This document shows positions 6,947 to 13,383 of a stretch of 13,383 bases of DNA, piece after piece. The position numbers were made by a program, and so were the translations under genes. Each line of letters starts with the position of its first letter. Within the stretch, counting starts at the first letter, position 1. The notes under the pieces were generated by a model that was given only the letters and a program-made list of their open reading frames with translations, ran no database searches and was not told the origin of the DNA. The stretch lies in the NCBI GenBank assembly GCA_937967425.1, contig CALBST010000026.1, positions 1 to 13,383 on the forward strand, read 5' to 3'. The stretch comes from an uncultured Caulobacteraceae bacterium. Its GTDB lineage: Bacteria > Pseudomonadota > Alphaproteobacteria > Caulobacterales > TH1-2.

Positions 6947-7395
6947 CAGCTGTCCCAGAGCCGGGCTGGCTTTTGCATCAGTTCAGTCACCAGACGCTCG
7001 TGCGCGACGCGCCGCTTCTTCGGATCGACGGTCTGGTCCTCAAGGCGCATCGTTTGCTCAATGGCGGCGAACTGTTTGTCCGCCGCGCGAATGGCGCGCG
7101 CGCGCACGGTTTGGGTGAGTGGCTGTCGCGGCACAAGGACGTAAACGAGCTGGCATCCGAGGGCCTCTGCGGCACGCTCGAGACTCTGTAACGTCACCCC
7201 ACCGGTCGGTTCGGACTTTTCCAGTTCGACCACCCGCGGCTGCGTCACTCCCATGCGAGCGGCCATCTGGGCCGTGGTCATACCAAGGGCTTCGCGAATG
7301 GCGCGCACCCAGCCCCGGGCCGGGCGCGCCGCCCGGGCCAAGAACGGGCGAAGCTCCGCAAACCGTTTGTCGAGCTGGTCTCGTGGCGTCACCAT
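6946..7395 (-). CDS. XRE-family regulator, mobile mystery protein A type
   Basis: This 149-aa protein has a Cro/CI-type helix-turn-helix at about 29-80: 'WVRAIREALGMTTAQMAARMGVTQPRVVELEKSE' region, then a third helix 'LQSLERAAEALGCQLVYVLVP', as in the mobile mystery protein A family, which is found next to the Fic-containing B protein. A coiled helical tail follows (about 95-145). The ATG at 7395 sits directly at the edge of the first inverted repeat in a region with three operator-like palindromes, so autorepression is likely. It is probably the antitoxin or transcriptional controller of the Fic gene. The pair lies between the DAC module and CBASS and may stabilise the region, by inference from how such pairs occur on mobile DNA. 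Confidence 0.85.
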   Translation of the reverse strand: MVTPRDQLDKRFAELRPFLARAARPARGWVRAIREALGMTTAQMAARMGVTQPRVVELEKSEPTGGVTLQSLERAAEALGCQLVYVLVPRQPLTQTVRARAIRAADKQFAAIEQTMRLEDQTVDPKKRRVAHERLVTELMQKPARLWDS

Positions 7396-7397
7396 GG

Positions 7398-7482
7398 TAA
7401 TAAGCTATATCTTATTACGCCGATGCTTGTCAATCAGATAAACCTGATCAAGAGATGGTGATGTGATCAGCTATGTCTGATC
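7398..7482. promoter_or_regulatory. Three evenly spaced operator-like inverted repeats
   Basis: Three inverted repeats share the form ..AG-N6-CT..: TAATAAG-N6-CTTATTA (7398-7417), ATCAG-N6-CTGAT (7433-7448) and GATCAG-N6-CTGATC (7465-7482). Their centres are 7407.5, 7440.5 and 7473.5, exactly 33 bp apart, about three helical turns. Spacers of the first and third are nearly identical (CTATAT, CTATGT). The block fills the 90-bp gap between the start of the XRE gene and the stop of capW, so it most likely serves autorepression of the XRE-Fic operon by a protein binding several dimers on one face of the DNA. Confidence 0.7.
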
Positions 7483-7485
7483 GTC

Positions 7486-8427
7486 CTAGCTCTGCTCCGC
7501 GATCACTGCGTGGGCCGCCGCGCGCCGCTGAGCGTCGTCCTGGGCTGCGATGAGGTCGTCCCGGTTGAGAAGTTGGAGCTGGAGCCTTTCCGGGGGGAGT
7601 TCGTCTGTGTCCAAGTCGAGCAACAAGCGCCGGGTCAGATACCAGGCCAGATAGATCGTGGTTTTGAATTCGACGACGCCGTCACGCATCCCGTAATCGA
7701 GCGCGATGGCGGCGCGGTGGCTTGGCGGCAGCTTTGGATGCGGCGCAATGCGCAGCGTGAATTCCGTATTCCATTCGGTGTCGTATGTTGGATCGACGCG
7801 GCCCGGGCGTGAAGCGCCGATATCGAGAATGCGGGCTAACACGAAATCTCGAAACGCTCGACGGTGCGTGCACCAGGCGCGCGCGTGCCACCGGAAACCG
7901 TCATAGGCCAGCGCATAAGGCGTGATCCACCGTGTCGCCGGCTCCGGGGACGACAGGGATTGATAACGTATTTCCAGGGCATTTTTCGCTTCAATCGCGT
8001 TCAAAATTCGCTTCAGACAAGCGGCGTTGACGTTGCGATTAAGCGATGGAACGACGCCCAGCTCAGGTTGAAAGCCTATAAAGGTGTCAACCTTTTTTAT
8101 GAGGTTTTCGACCAGCGCTTGATATTGAAGCAGTAATCGCTCGGGCGACAACCGGTAGAACTGGAGTTGAAAACTCTCCGTAGGCACATAGGAGCGCTCG
8201 ACGCCGTCGTAGCGGATATTTCCCGGCGCTAGTTCTGCATAACGCGCAAAGTCCGTCGTTGCCTGTGGCGTCGATATCTTGAAGCGATCCTTCAGATCCG
8301 AACGATTTACGCGTCCATCCCAGAACAGGCGAAATTCGATGAAATCCAGTCGCTGACGGATGCTCCAGGGCAGCCCGCCAAAGGCCCTATCGTCCTCGTC
8401 GCGCGGCGCGCGGCCAATGTCGTCCAT
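7486..8427 (-). CDS. capW: WYL-domain transcriptional repressor of CBASS (CapW type)
   Basis: CapW/BrxR proteins are dimeric wHTH-WYL-WCX regulators that repress CBASS or BREX operons and release on a damage- or infection-linked signal. Seen here: an N-terminal winged helix (about 22-80, IRQRLDFIEFRLFWDGRVNR with FKISTPQATTDF as recognition helix region), a WYL-fold core (about 137-205, ILNAIEAKNALEIRYQS, then ITPYALAYDGFRWHARAWC) and a WCX-like C-terminus (about 220-285). I prefer the ATG at 8427 (GGGATGGGAC just upstream) over a GTG at 8484, which lacks a Shine-Dalgarno sequence and would add 19 residues. It is transcribed divergently from capV across a 146-bp region containing a perfect palindrome, the expected arrangement for a local repressor. 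The canonical WYL triplet itself is replaced (W-H-A-R). Confidence 0.88.
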   Translation of the reverse strand: MDDIGRAPRDEDDRAFGGLPWSIRQRLDFIEFRLFWDGRVNRSDLKDRFKISTPQATTDFARYAELAPGNIRYDGVERSYVPTESFQLQFYRLSPERLLLQYQALVENLIKKVDTFIGFQPELGVVPSLNRNVNAACLKRILNAIEAKNALEIRYQSLSSPEPATRWITPYALAYDGFRWHARAWCTHRRAFRDFVLARILDIGASRPGRVDPTYDTEWNTEFTLRIAPHPKLPPSHRAAIALDYGMRDGVVEFKTTIYLAWYLTRRLLLDLDTDELPPERLQLQLLNRDDLIAAQDDAQRRAAAHAVIAEQS

Positions 8428-8515
8428 GTCCCATCCCTGCCGGGCCGTCCCCACAGCCCGTTGCGCAAATCTTAACGCACCCACAAAAACAAGTAGAGCA
8501 CCCCTTGTGTGAAAA

Positions 8516-8531
8516 AAGTATGCGCATACTT
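8516..8531. promoter_or_regulatory. Perfect 16-bp palindrome, likely CapW operator/capV promoter
   Basis: AAGTATGC followed by GCATACTT is a perfect 16-bp palindrome 42 bp before the capV start, in the only intergenic region between capW and the CBASS operon. It contains CATACT (8525-8530), a four-of-six match to a -10 box, and follows a TTGTGT at 8505-8510. Repressor bound here would block RNA polymerase. The palindrome is certain. The binding protein (CapW) and the promoter boxes are inferred. Confidence 0.65.
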
Positions 8532-8573
8532 ATGCCGAGGATGGCCCGGAAGGCGGGCTCGGTAAGGTAATCA

Positions 8574-9692
8574 ATGGGGTGGACCCAACCCTACAGGGTG
8601 CTCAGCCTCGATGGAGGCGGCATGCGCGGCGTCTACACCGCCTCCTATCTGGGGGCGGCGGGGCGTGCGTTTGCGTTGCGCCGCGGCGGCGACCAGCTCG
8701 ACATCGGCAAGGCCTTCAACCTCATCGTCGGCGCCAGTACGGGCGCCATCGTCGGCGCCGCCCTGGCCGCCGGCATCGGCCTTGACCGCGTCGCTCACCT
8801 CTACCGCGCCCATGGCCGAGCCATCTTTCGCCGGCGTGTGCCTAGCCAGTGGTGGGACTTGCCGGGCGACCTCGTGGAACGCCACGAAGCGCTCGAACAC
8901 GGCGAGCAGGCGATGAAGGCGGCGCTCACCGAAGCCTTCGGCGACATGACGCTCGGCCAAGTGTTTGCCGAGCGCGGCATCGCGATGGCCGTGCCCGCCG
9001 TGGAGATGTCGCAGCACCGTTCCTGGGTCTTCAAGACGCCCCATCTCGTCGGCGAAACCAACAATCGCGATAACAACACGACACTGGTCGACGTCTGCCT
9101 GGCGTCGAGCGCGGCGCCGATCTTCCGTTCTCTCGCGCGCGTGCCGCGCACCGACGGCGCGGCGAACAGCGTCAATTATTTCGCCGACGGCGGGCTCTGG
9201 GGCAACAACCCGGTGCTGATCGCGCTGACGGAGGCGTTGCGCGCGAGTGAGCCCGGGCGTCCGATCGAAATCCTCTGCATGGGTAGCTGCCCGCGTCCCG
9301 CAGGCGAGCAGGTAACGGATGCCAAACGTCACCGCGACTTGTTGGATTGGCGTTTCGGCGCCGACGCGGCGACGTTGTCGATCGATGCGCAAGAGTTCGC
9401 GTTCGACAATATCGCGCGGATGCTGAAGGGCCGGCTCGATCGGCCTTGCGAGATTGTTCGTTTCCCTGCGGACAAAGTGCCCGCCGCGCTCGTGCCGTAT
9501 CTCGGCCTCGACGACGCCCGCGACGAGTCCATGAACGCGCTAATCGCTCAAGCGCTTGCCGATGCCGACATGCTCAACGCGCTCTGCGCGGACACCACGA
9601 GCGTCATCGCGAAACTCCTCTGCGGCGCCTTCGAAGCCGCACCCGTTCTCTCGAATCCGGCCCGTGCAGCCGAATTGCACATCACCCCATAG
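8574..9692 (+). CDS. capV: CBASS patatin-like phospholipase effector CapV
   Basis: CapV is a phospholipase that, when bound by the cyclic nucleotide made by the CD-NTase, degrades membrane phospholipids and kills the infected cell. All patatin elements are present in 372 aa: oxyanion-hole D13-G-G-G-x-R-G19, nucleophile elbow G53-A-S55-T-G57, and D205-G-G closing the Ser-Asp dyad (S55/D205), the last followed by LWGNNP. There is no signal peptide or TM segment, consistent with a cytosolic enzyme acting on the inner membrane. The ATG at 8574 is preceded by AAGG 6 nt upstream. It is the first gene of the operon; its TAG stop overlaps the Shine-Dalgarno sequence of the CD-NTase gene 9 bp downstream. 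Confidence 0.95.
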   Translation: MGWTQPYRVLSLDGGGMRGVYTASYLGAAGRAFALRRGGDQLDIGKAFNLIVGASTGAIVGAALAAGIGLDRVAHLYRAHGRAIFRRRVPSQWWDLPGDLVERHEALEHGEQAMKAALTEAFGDMTLGQVFAERGIAMAVPAVEMSQHRSWVFKTPHLVGETNNRDNNTTLVDVCLASSAAPIFRSLARVPRTDGAANSVNYFADGGLWGNNPVLIALTEALRASEPGRPIEILCMGSCPRPAGEQVTDAKRHRDLLDWRFGADAATLSIDAQEFAFDNIARMLKGRLDRPCEIVRFPADKVPAALVPYLGLDDARDESMNALIAQALADADMLNALCADTTSVIAKLLCGAFEAAPVLSNPARAAELHITP

Positions 9693-9701
9693 GAGTAGGA
9701 A

Positions 9702-10784
9702 ATGTTCGATTGTTCCAAGGATCTTCTGGCCTTCCACAAGGCGAACGTCGCACTCCCGAAAGAAGAGCGCGACAACATGCGTGAACGGCGCAACGCCAAT
9801 CGCAAACGCCTGAAGGATGGCCTCGCCAAGGCCTCGCTGGCCGCCCCGTGGGATCACGCCTCGCAGGGCAGCTACGCCATGTGGACCATGGTGCAATTGC
9901 CTGACGGCGACCACGACATCGACGACGGGGTCTATTTCCTGCGCGATGATCTGAAGGGCCCGCAAGGCGCCGACATGACCGCGCTCGCCGCGCGTCAGAT
10001 GGTGCGCGACGCCATCGACGACGACAGCTTCGCCAAGAGGCCCGAGGTGCGGAAGAATTGCGTCCGTATCTACTACAAGGAAGGCTATCACGTCGATGTG
10101 CCGGTCTATCGCGTGACGATCGAAACCGATGCCTTCGGCAAAGAGACCTACCTCTACGAACTGGCGAGCAGCGATTGGAAGAAGTCCGATGCGCGTGACG
10201 TGACCGGCTGGTTCAACGGCAAGAATAAGGACCGCAGTCCGGACTACGACACGAGCGAAGGTCAGATGCGGCGCGTGGTGCGCTACATCAAATTCTACGT
10301 GAAGAGCCGTTCGTCCTGGACGGGCATCTTGAGCGGCTTTGGCGTCACCAAGCTGGTGACGGAGAAGTATTGGGCAAACGCCGACCGCGAAGATGTGGCG
10401 CTCTATGAGACCATGAAGGCGATCCGCGATCGGCTCGAATACGATCTCGTCGTGAAGCATCCGATCCCCGGTAATGACGACATCACCAAGGGGACCGATG
10501 ATGCGCGCGCGCGCAAGCTGAAGGAGAAGCTGGACGACGCGCTGGCGACGCTGAAGCCGCTCTTCGATTCCAACTGCACGCGCGAAACGGCGCTCGGCTG
10601 TTGGGATAAGGTCTTCGCCACCACGTTCTTCAGTGAACGTCTGGAGAAAGCCGCGACCGAGGCGAGCGCCACTCCGGCCCTTGGCGCTGCGCGCGTGCTG
10701 ACGGCGGGTTTGCTGTCGGCCGCCGCGGCGGAGGCGGCCGAGCGCGGGGCGGTGCAGAAGGAGGGCGGCAAGCGTTATGCCTGA
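9702..10784 (+). CDS. CBASS CD-NTase (DncV-like cyclic nucleotide synthase)
   Basis: This 360-aa nucleotidyltransferase makes the cyclic oligonucleotide second messenger of CBASS. Visible motifs are the G56-S57 of the Pol-beta helix (QGSYAMWTMV), the metal-binding pair D72-I-D74 in 'HDIDDG', and third acid D132 in 'YHVDVPVY'. The DIDDG form and the length resemble the Vibrio DncV branch, but clade and product (for instance 3',3'-cGAMP) cannot be fixed by eye. The C-terminal about 40 residues are an Ala/Gly/Glu-rich, probably disordered tail ending in ...GGKRYA, which suits the family mechanism in which Cap2 joins the CD-NTase C-terminus to a target lysine. A strong AGGAG/AGGA Shine-Dalgarno sequence lies at 9691-9700, and the stop overlaps the cap2 start by 8 bp. 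Confidence 0.92.
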   Translation: MFDCSKDLLAFHKANVALPKEERDNMRERRNANRKRLKDGLAKASLAAPWDHASQGSYAMWTMVQLPDGDHDIDDGVYFLRDDLKGPQGADMTALAARQMVRDAIDDDSFAKRPEVRKNCVRIYYKEGYHVDVPVYRVTIETDAFGKETYLYELASSDWKKSDARDVTGWFNGKNKDRSPDYDTSEGQMRRVVRYIKFYVKSRSSWTGILSGFGVTKLVTEKYWANADREDVALYETMKAIRDRLEYDLVVKHPIPGNDDITKGTDDARARKLKEKLDDALATLKPLFDSNCTRETALGCWDKVFATTFFSERLEKAATEASATPALGAARVLTAGLLSAAAAEAAERGAVQKEGGKRYA

Positions 10785-12594
10785 TGGCGGCGCTGGGCGC
10801 CGGCCCGAAGCGCTGCACGATCTTGCGGTCGCTCAGGTTGAAGCCTGGCTTCAAAGGGTGGGCGGAGAGGCTCGGCGGTTAGAGGCCGCCGAGCTTTCCT
10901 GTTATGCGACCCGCACACCCGTCGTTGGTTGGCGGCTTCCTGTGCGCGCCAGCACGGGCGACATCGAACTCGATCTCATCGTGTCCAAGGATTTTCCGTG
11001 GTCGGCTCCGCGCGTCGCTTTCGTGGGCGAACCCAAGGTCGGCAAATGGCCCCATGCCGAGCATGACAATGTTCTTTGCATCGCCCATGGCGCGGCCTTC
11101 AACCCGCTCGACGCGTGCGGCGCGGTGGCGACCGTATTGAACGACGCCGTGGGGCTGGTGGATGCTTCCATCGCCGGCGCCAACCGCGATGACTTTCTGG
11201 CCGAGTTCGAGAGTTACTGGACGCATCTGACGAAGACGCATGCGCCGCCCGTATTCCTGCTGATGCGTCCCGGCGACTCCACTCGGATCGTGCGTCTCTG
11301 GCGCGACGCGGTTCACACCGTCGCGGCCGATGACGACGAGACGTTAGAGCGCTGGATCAGGAACGGCGAGTTTCTTGACGCCCGCGCGGGCTTCTCGTCG
11401 ACGGCGGCGCTCGCCGTGGCGGTCGCTTCCCCGCCCGTGCCTGAAGATTATCCGAAGAACGGCGCCGAGATCGTCGCCTACTTGCGCCGCGAAGCGCCCG
11501 AAGCGGTGGCGATGCTTGCCGGGCTGGCGGATCCCGCGCTCTCGGCGATCGATGTCATCTTGATGTCCAAAACGCCGGACGGCGGTCCAGTGGCGGCGGC
11601 CATGGTGCTGTTGCGGCCGAAGCCGCAATCGCGCGGCCCGGGGAGAGCGCCTGCCGATCCCATGACGCGCGGTTTCAGGCAGGTGTTGCCAGCCGATGTT
11701 GCGCTCTCCCGTTTCACCGGCGGCTTCTTCCGTAGGGCCGAGGTCGAGCGCGCTGACCGCGACTGGATTCACGGGCGTGATGTCGATCCAGATGCGCGCC
11801 GCCTCGCAAGCGCCTCTGTCGTGATCCTGGGCGGTGGATCCCTCGGCGCCCCAGCGGCGGAATCGTTGGCGCACGCGGGGGTGGGCGAAATCAATGTCGT
11901 CGATCCCAAAGTGCTGAGGTTCGGCACGCTCGGTCGCCACACGCTGAGTGCGCGGTCCGTGCGCGCGAACAAGGCTGTTGAGCTCGTCGCCGACATGAAG
12001 CGGGCGCTGCCGCACCTGAAGGGCGAGGGCTACCCGATCAAATTTCAGAAATTCAGGGATGACCATCACGACGTGTTGTCGAACGCGAACCTGATCATCT
12101 CAGCGATGGGCGACTGGCAGGCGGAAGGTTTGCTCAATGCCTGGCGCCTGGAGCAAATGGCAAAGCCGCCAGTTGTGTTCGGATGGGCGGAGGAGCACGC
12201 CTGCGCTGGGCACGCGGTCGCCATCGTCGATTCCAAAGCGTGCTTCGCCTGCGGGATGAAGCCCAACGGAGAGCAACATCTTCGCGTCACGCGCTGGCCC
12301 GGTCCGACGCTCGTCAATGAGCCTGGTTGCGGCGCGCATTTTCAGCCTTACGGGCAGATCGAGATCAGCCGCATCGCGCTTACCGTAGCGGAAATGGCGA
12401 TCGCTGTGCTGCTTGGGAAGGTCACCGAACCCACACATCGGATTTGGGCCGCGTCCGAGGAAACACTGAAGAACGCCGGTGGCGAGTGGTCGCCTGAGTG
12501 GCTGGCGGCGGGCGGAAAGCAGGAAGGGGGCTATCTCACTTCGCGACCCTGGGGCGCCGGCGTCTGCTGGCAGTGCGGTCGGCGCGCAGCGTGA
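10777..12594 (+). CDS. cap2: CBASS Cap2, E2-E1 fusion conjugating the CD-NTase
   Basis: Cap2 is a ubiquitin-conjugation-like enzyme that activates the CD-NTase C-terminus and attaches it to a target, priming second-messenger synthesis. The N-terminal about 150 residues form the E2-like domain, with catalytic C101 in 'WPHAEHDNVLCIAHG'. A linker follows to about 340. The E1/ThiF-like adenylation domain starts near 345, with the nucleotide loop 'VVILGGGSLGAP' (G352-G357), acidic D376 in 'NVVDP', 'R387-H-T' and K399. The E1 catalytic cysteine is probably C518 in 'NEPGCGAHFQPYG'. Two CxxC pairs (C489/C492 and C597/C600) look like the structural zinc site of E1 enzymes. Translation starts inside the CD-NTase gene, with AAGGAGGG at 10758-10765. 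605 aa is a full-length protein. Confidence 0.95.
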   Translation: MPDGGAGRRPEALHDLAVAQVEAWLQRVGGEARRLEAAELSCYATRTPVVGWRLPVRASTGDIELDLIVSKDFPWSAPRVAFVGEPKVGKWPHAEHDNVLCIAHGAAFNPLDACGAVATVLNDAVGLVDASIAGANRDDFLAEFESYWTHLTKTHAPPVFLLMRPGDSTRIVRLWRDAVHTVAADDDETLERWIRNGEFLDARAGFSSTAALAVAVASPPVPEDYPKNGAEIVAYLRREAPEAVAMLAGLADPALSAIDVILMSKTPDGGPVAAAMVLLRPKPQSRGPGRAPADPMTRGFRQVLPADVALSRFTGGFFRRAEVERADRDWIHGRDVDPDARRLASASVVILGGGSLGAPAAESLAHAGVGEINVVDPKVLRFGTLGRHTLSARSVRANKAVELVADMKRALPHLKGEGYPIKFQKFRDDHHDVLSNANLIISAMGDWQAEGLLNAWRLEQMAKPPVVFGWAEEHACAGHAVAIVDSKACFACGMKPNGEQHLRVTRWPGPTLVNEPGCGAHFQPYGQIEISRIALTVAEMAIAVLLGKVTEPTHRIWAASEETLKNAGGEWSPEWLAAGGKQEGGYLTSRPWGAGVCWQCGRRAA

Positions 12595-13082
12595 TCGGGT
12601 ATCCGATTGGATCCTCGGGCCAGACCCTTCAGTTCGACGACGTCGTTTTGGAGCACTTTTGGCGACGTCGACAGCGCCGCCCTTGGGCGGCGGAGGCCGG
12701 GGGTCAGTTGTTCGGTCGGGTGGACGGGGCCGTCATCAGCGTCACCGAGGCCACCGGTCCGCGACCGAGCGACATCCGAACACCGTGGTCCTACCAGCCC
12801 TGCCGTGCCGACGAACAGGCTGAGATCGACGAGAGGCACCGGGCGGGTCTCATATTCCTCGGGGATTGGCACACCCATTGGCAGCGGCGTCCCCGCCCAT
12901 CGGGTCAAGATCGGGCCAACGTTGGGGATATCGTTCGGCGGTCACGGCACGGGATGAACGGGCTGGTGCTGGTAATCGCCGGTTTTGTCCGTGCGCCGTC
13001 GGGTCTGTATGTGGCTGTGGCCGACGATCTCGACCTGCACGAACTGACGCCAATCCCGGCGAAGACGCCAGTCTCTATATAG
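12591..13082 (+). CDS. cap3: CBASS Cap3, JAMM deconjugating protease
   Basis: Cap3 is a metalloprotease that cleaves CD-NTase-target conjugates and so counteracts Cap2. A complete JAMM zinc motif is present: E35 in 'EAGGQLFG' and H94-T-H96-x7-S104-x2-D107. I place the start at the GTG at 12591, which overlaps the cap2 TGA (GTGA), giving 163 aa of usual length and beginning 'IGYPIGSSGQTLQFDDVVLEHF'. An upstream ATG at 12498 in the same frame would add 31 arginine- and glycine-rich residues read through cap2 coding sequence and is unlikely. The last gene of the CBASS operon, its stop lies inside a 14-bp palindrome. Confidence 0.93.
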   Translation: MIGYPIGSSGQTLQFDDVVLEHFWRRRQRRPWAAEAGGQLFGRVDGAVISVTEATGPRPSDIRTPWSYQPCRADEQAEIDERHRAGLIFLGDWHTHWQRRPRPSGQDRANVGDIVRRSRHGMNGLVLVIAGFVRAPSGLYVAVADDLDLHELTPIPAKTPVSI

Positions 13083-13085
13083 AGA
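13072..13085. repeat. 14-bp palindrome at the end of cap3
   Basis: TCTCTAT followed by ATAGAGA is a perfect palindrome that includes the cap3 TAG stop. Its AT-rich centre and lack of a T-tract argue against a classical terminator. It could be a protein-binding site or a weak hairpin at the end of the operon. Confidence 0.35.
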
Positions 13086-13131
13086 GCGGCGCATCGCAGT
13101 CTGGTCTCGGACCGTTGGAGTTGCCAGACCC

Positions 13132-13154
13132 GGCGGTGTACTGTACACGCCGCC
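13132..13154. repeat. Inverted repeat upstream of the initiator tRNA
   Basis: GGCG-GTGTAC, a single T, then GTACAC-(GC)-CGCC form a nearly perfect inverted repeat ending 9 bp before the tRNA. The inner 13 bp are symmetric around one base. No U-tract follows, so it could be a terminator of an unusual kind for the CBASS operon, or an operator in the tRNA promoter region. Function is not determined. Confidence 0.3.
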
Positions 13155-13163
13155 CTCCTTTGA

Positions 13164-13240
<77 letters not shown>

Positions 13241-13246
13241 AGAAAG

Positions 13247-13280
13247 AAGGCCCCAGCCATGGCTGGGGCCTTCGCCTTTT
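13247..13280 (+). terminator. Rho-independent terminator after the initiator tRNA
   Basis: Positions 13247-13272 are a perfect 26-bp palindrome (AAGGCCCCAGCC... and its mirror), giving a very stable GC-rich hairpin with a short loop. CGCCTTTT follows, so the U-tract is short but present. It starts 7 nt after the tRNA CCA and most likely ends the tRNA transcript. Confidence 0.8.
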
Positions 13281-13321
13281 CGGCCTAAGCGGCCACCGAA
13301 ACTACCGCTCTGTCTGAGCCG

Positions 13322-13341
13322 GATCGCCCTCCCGCACCCAA
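13322..13341 (+). repeat. Degenerate copy of the tRNA-fMet 3' end (possible att site)
   Basis: These 20 bp match the tRNA 3' end (13222-13241) at 16 positions, including an unbroken 12-bp block TCCCGCACCCAA at 13330-13341 versus 13230-13241. The copy is in the same orientation and exactly 100 bp away. Mobile elements integrating at tRNA 3' ends leave such direct repeats, so this could be an old or nested attachment site. A chance match is possible but unlikely given its position. Confidence 0.5.
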
Positions 13342-13383
13342 AACGTGCGCTCAAGATCAGAAACGGCCCCGCTGGCGACAGCG

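Noticed and set aside
8428..8484. A longer capW starting at the GTG at 8484.
   Set aside because: There is no Shine-Dalgarno sequence in front of it, and the downstream ATG at 8427 has a purine-rich stretch and keeps the whole wHTH domain.
8571..9392. A 273-aa minus-strand open frame across capV (and similar long opposite frames across the CD-NTase and cap2).
   Set aside because: These are antisense frames kept open by high GC; their proteins are rich in Arg, Ala and His without domain motifs, while the plus strand has complete catalytic motifs.
12498..12590. A longer cap3 starting at the ATG at 12498.
   Set aside because: The extra 31 residues are read out of frame through the conserved end of cap2, and the GTG at 12591 overlapping the cap2 stop gives the usual Cap3 N-terminus.

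Overview
The window looks like an accessory (defence-rich) stretch of an alphaproteobacterial chromosome. The supporting signs are high GC throughout, an alphaproteobacterial-style initiator tRNA at the right end, tightly packed genes with short overlaps, and several gene families typical of genomic islands. No integrase or transposase gene is visible.

Left part (1-3625): a possibly partial hypothetical gene; a 656-aa protein of unknown role with a C-terminal PD-(D/E)XK nuclease-like motif; a SRAP/YedK-type abasic-site crosslinking protein; and a secreted staphylococcal-nuclease-like protein that stops before the end of its domain.

Middle-left (3600-6352): a two-TM protein with a C-terminal beta-barrel resembling the CBASS effector Cap15 is divergent from a small unknown gene and a 573-aa protein whose C-terminal third is a DisA_N-type diadenylate cyclase (DAC) domain with an altered RHR motif. 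A nucleotide cyclase next to a cyclic-nucleotide-sensing-type membrane effector suggests a second nucleotide-signalling defence module that does not use a CD-NTase. This is the candidate new system of the window.

Middle (6359-7482): a two-gene Fic/XRE module of the 'mobile mystery protein A/B' type on the minus strand. Its upstream region carries three similar inverted repeats spaced exactly 33 bp apart, probably operators.

Right part (7486-13082): a complete type II CBASS. A divergent WYL-domain repressor (CapW type) is separated from the effector operon by an intergenic region with a perfect 16-bp palindrome. The operon reads patatin phospholipase (capV), DncV-like CD-NTase, Cap2 (E2-E1 fusion) and Cap3 (JAMM protease), with 8-bp and 4-bp overlaps at the last two junctions. 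By family knowledge, the CD-NTase is primed by Cap2 conjugation, trimmed by Cap3, and on infection makes a cyclic nucleotide that activates the phospholipase to destroy the membrane.

Right edge (13164-13383): initiator tRNA-Met, a strong palindromic terminator, and a degenerate copy of the tRNA 3' end exactly 100 bp downstream. The copy hints that this tRNA is or was an integration site.
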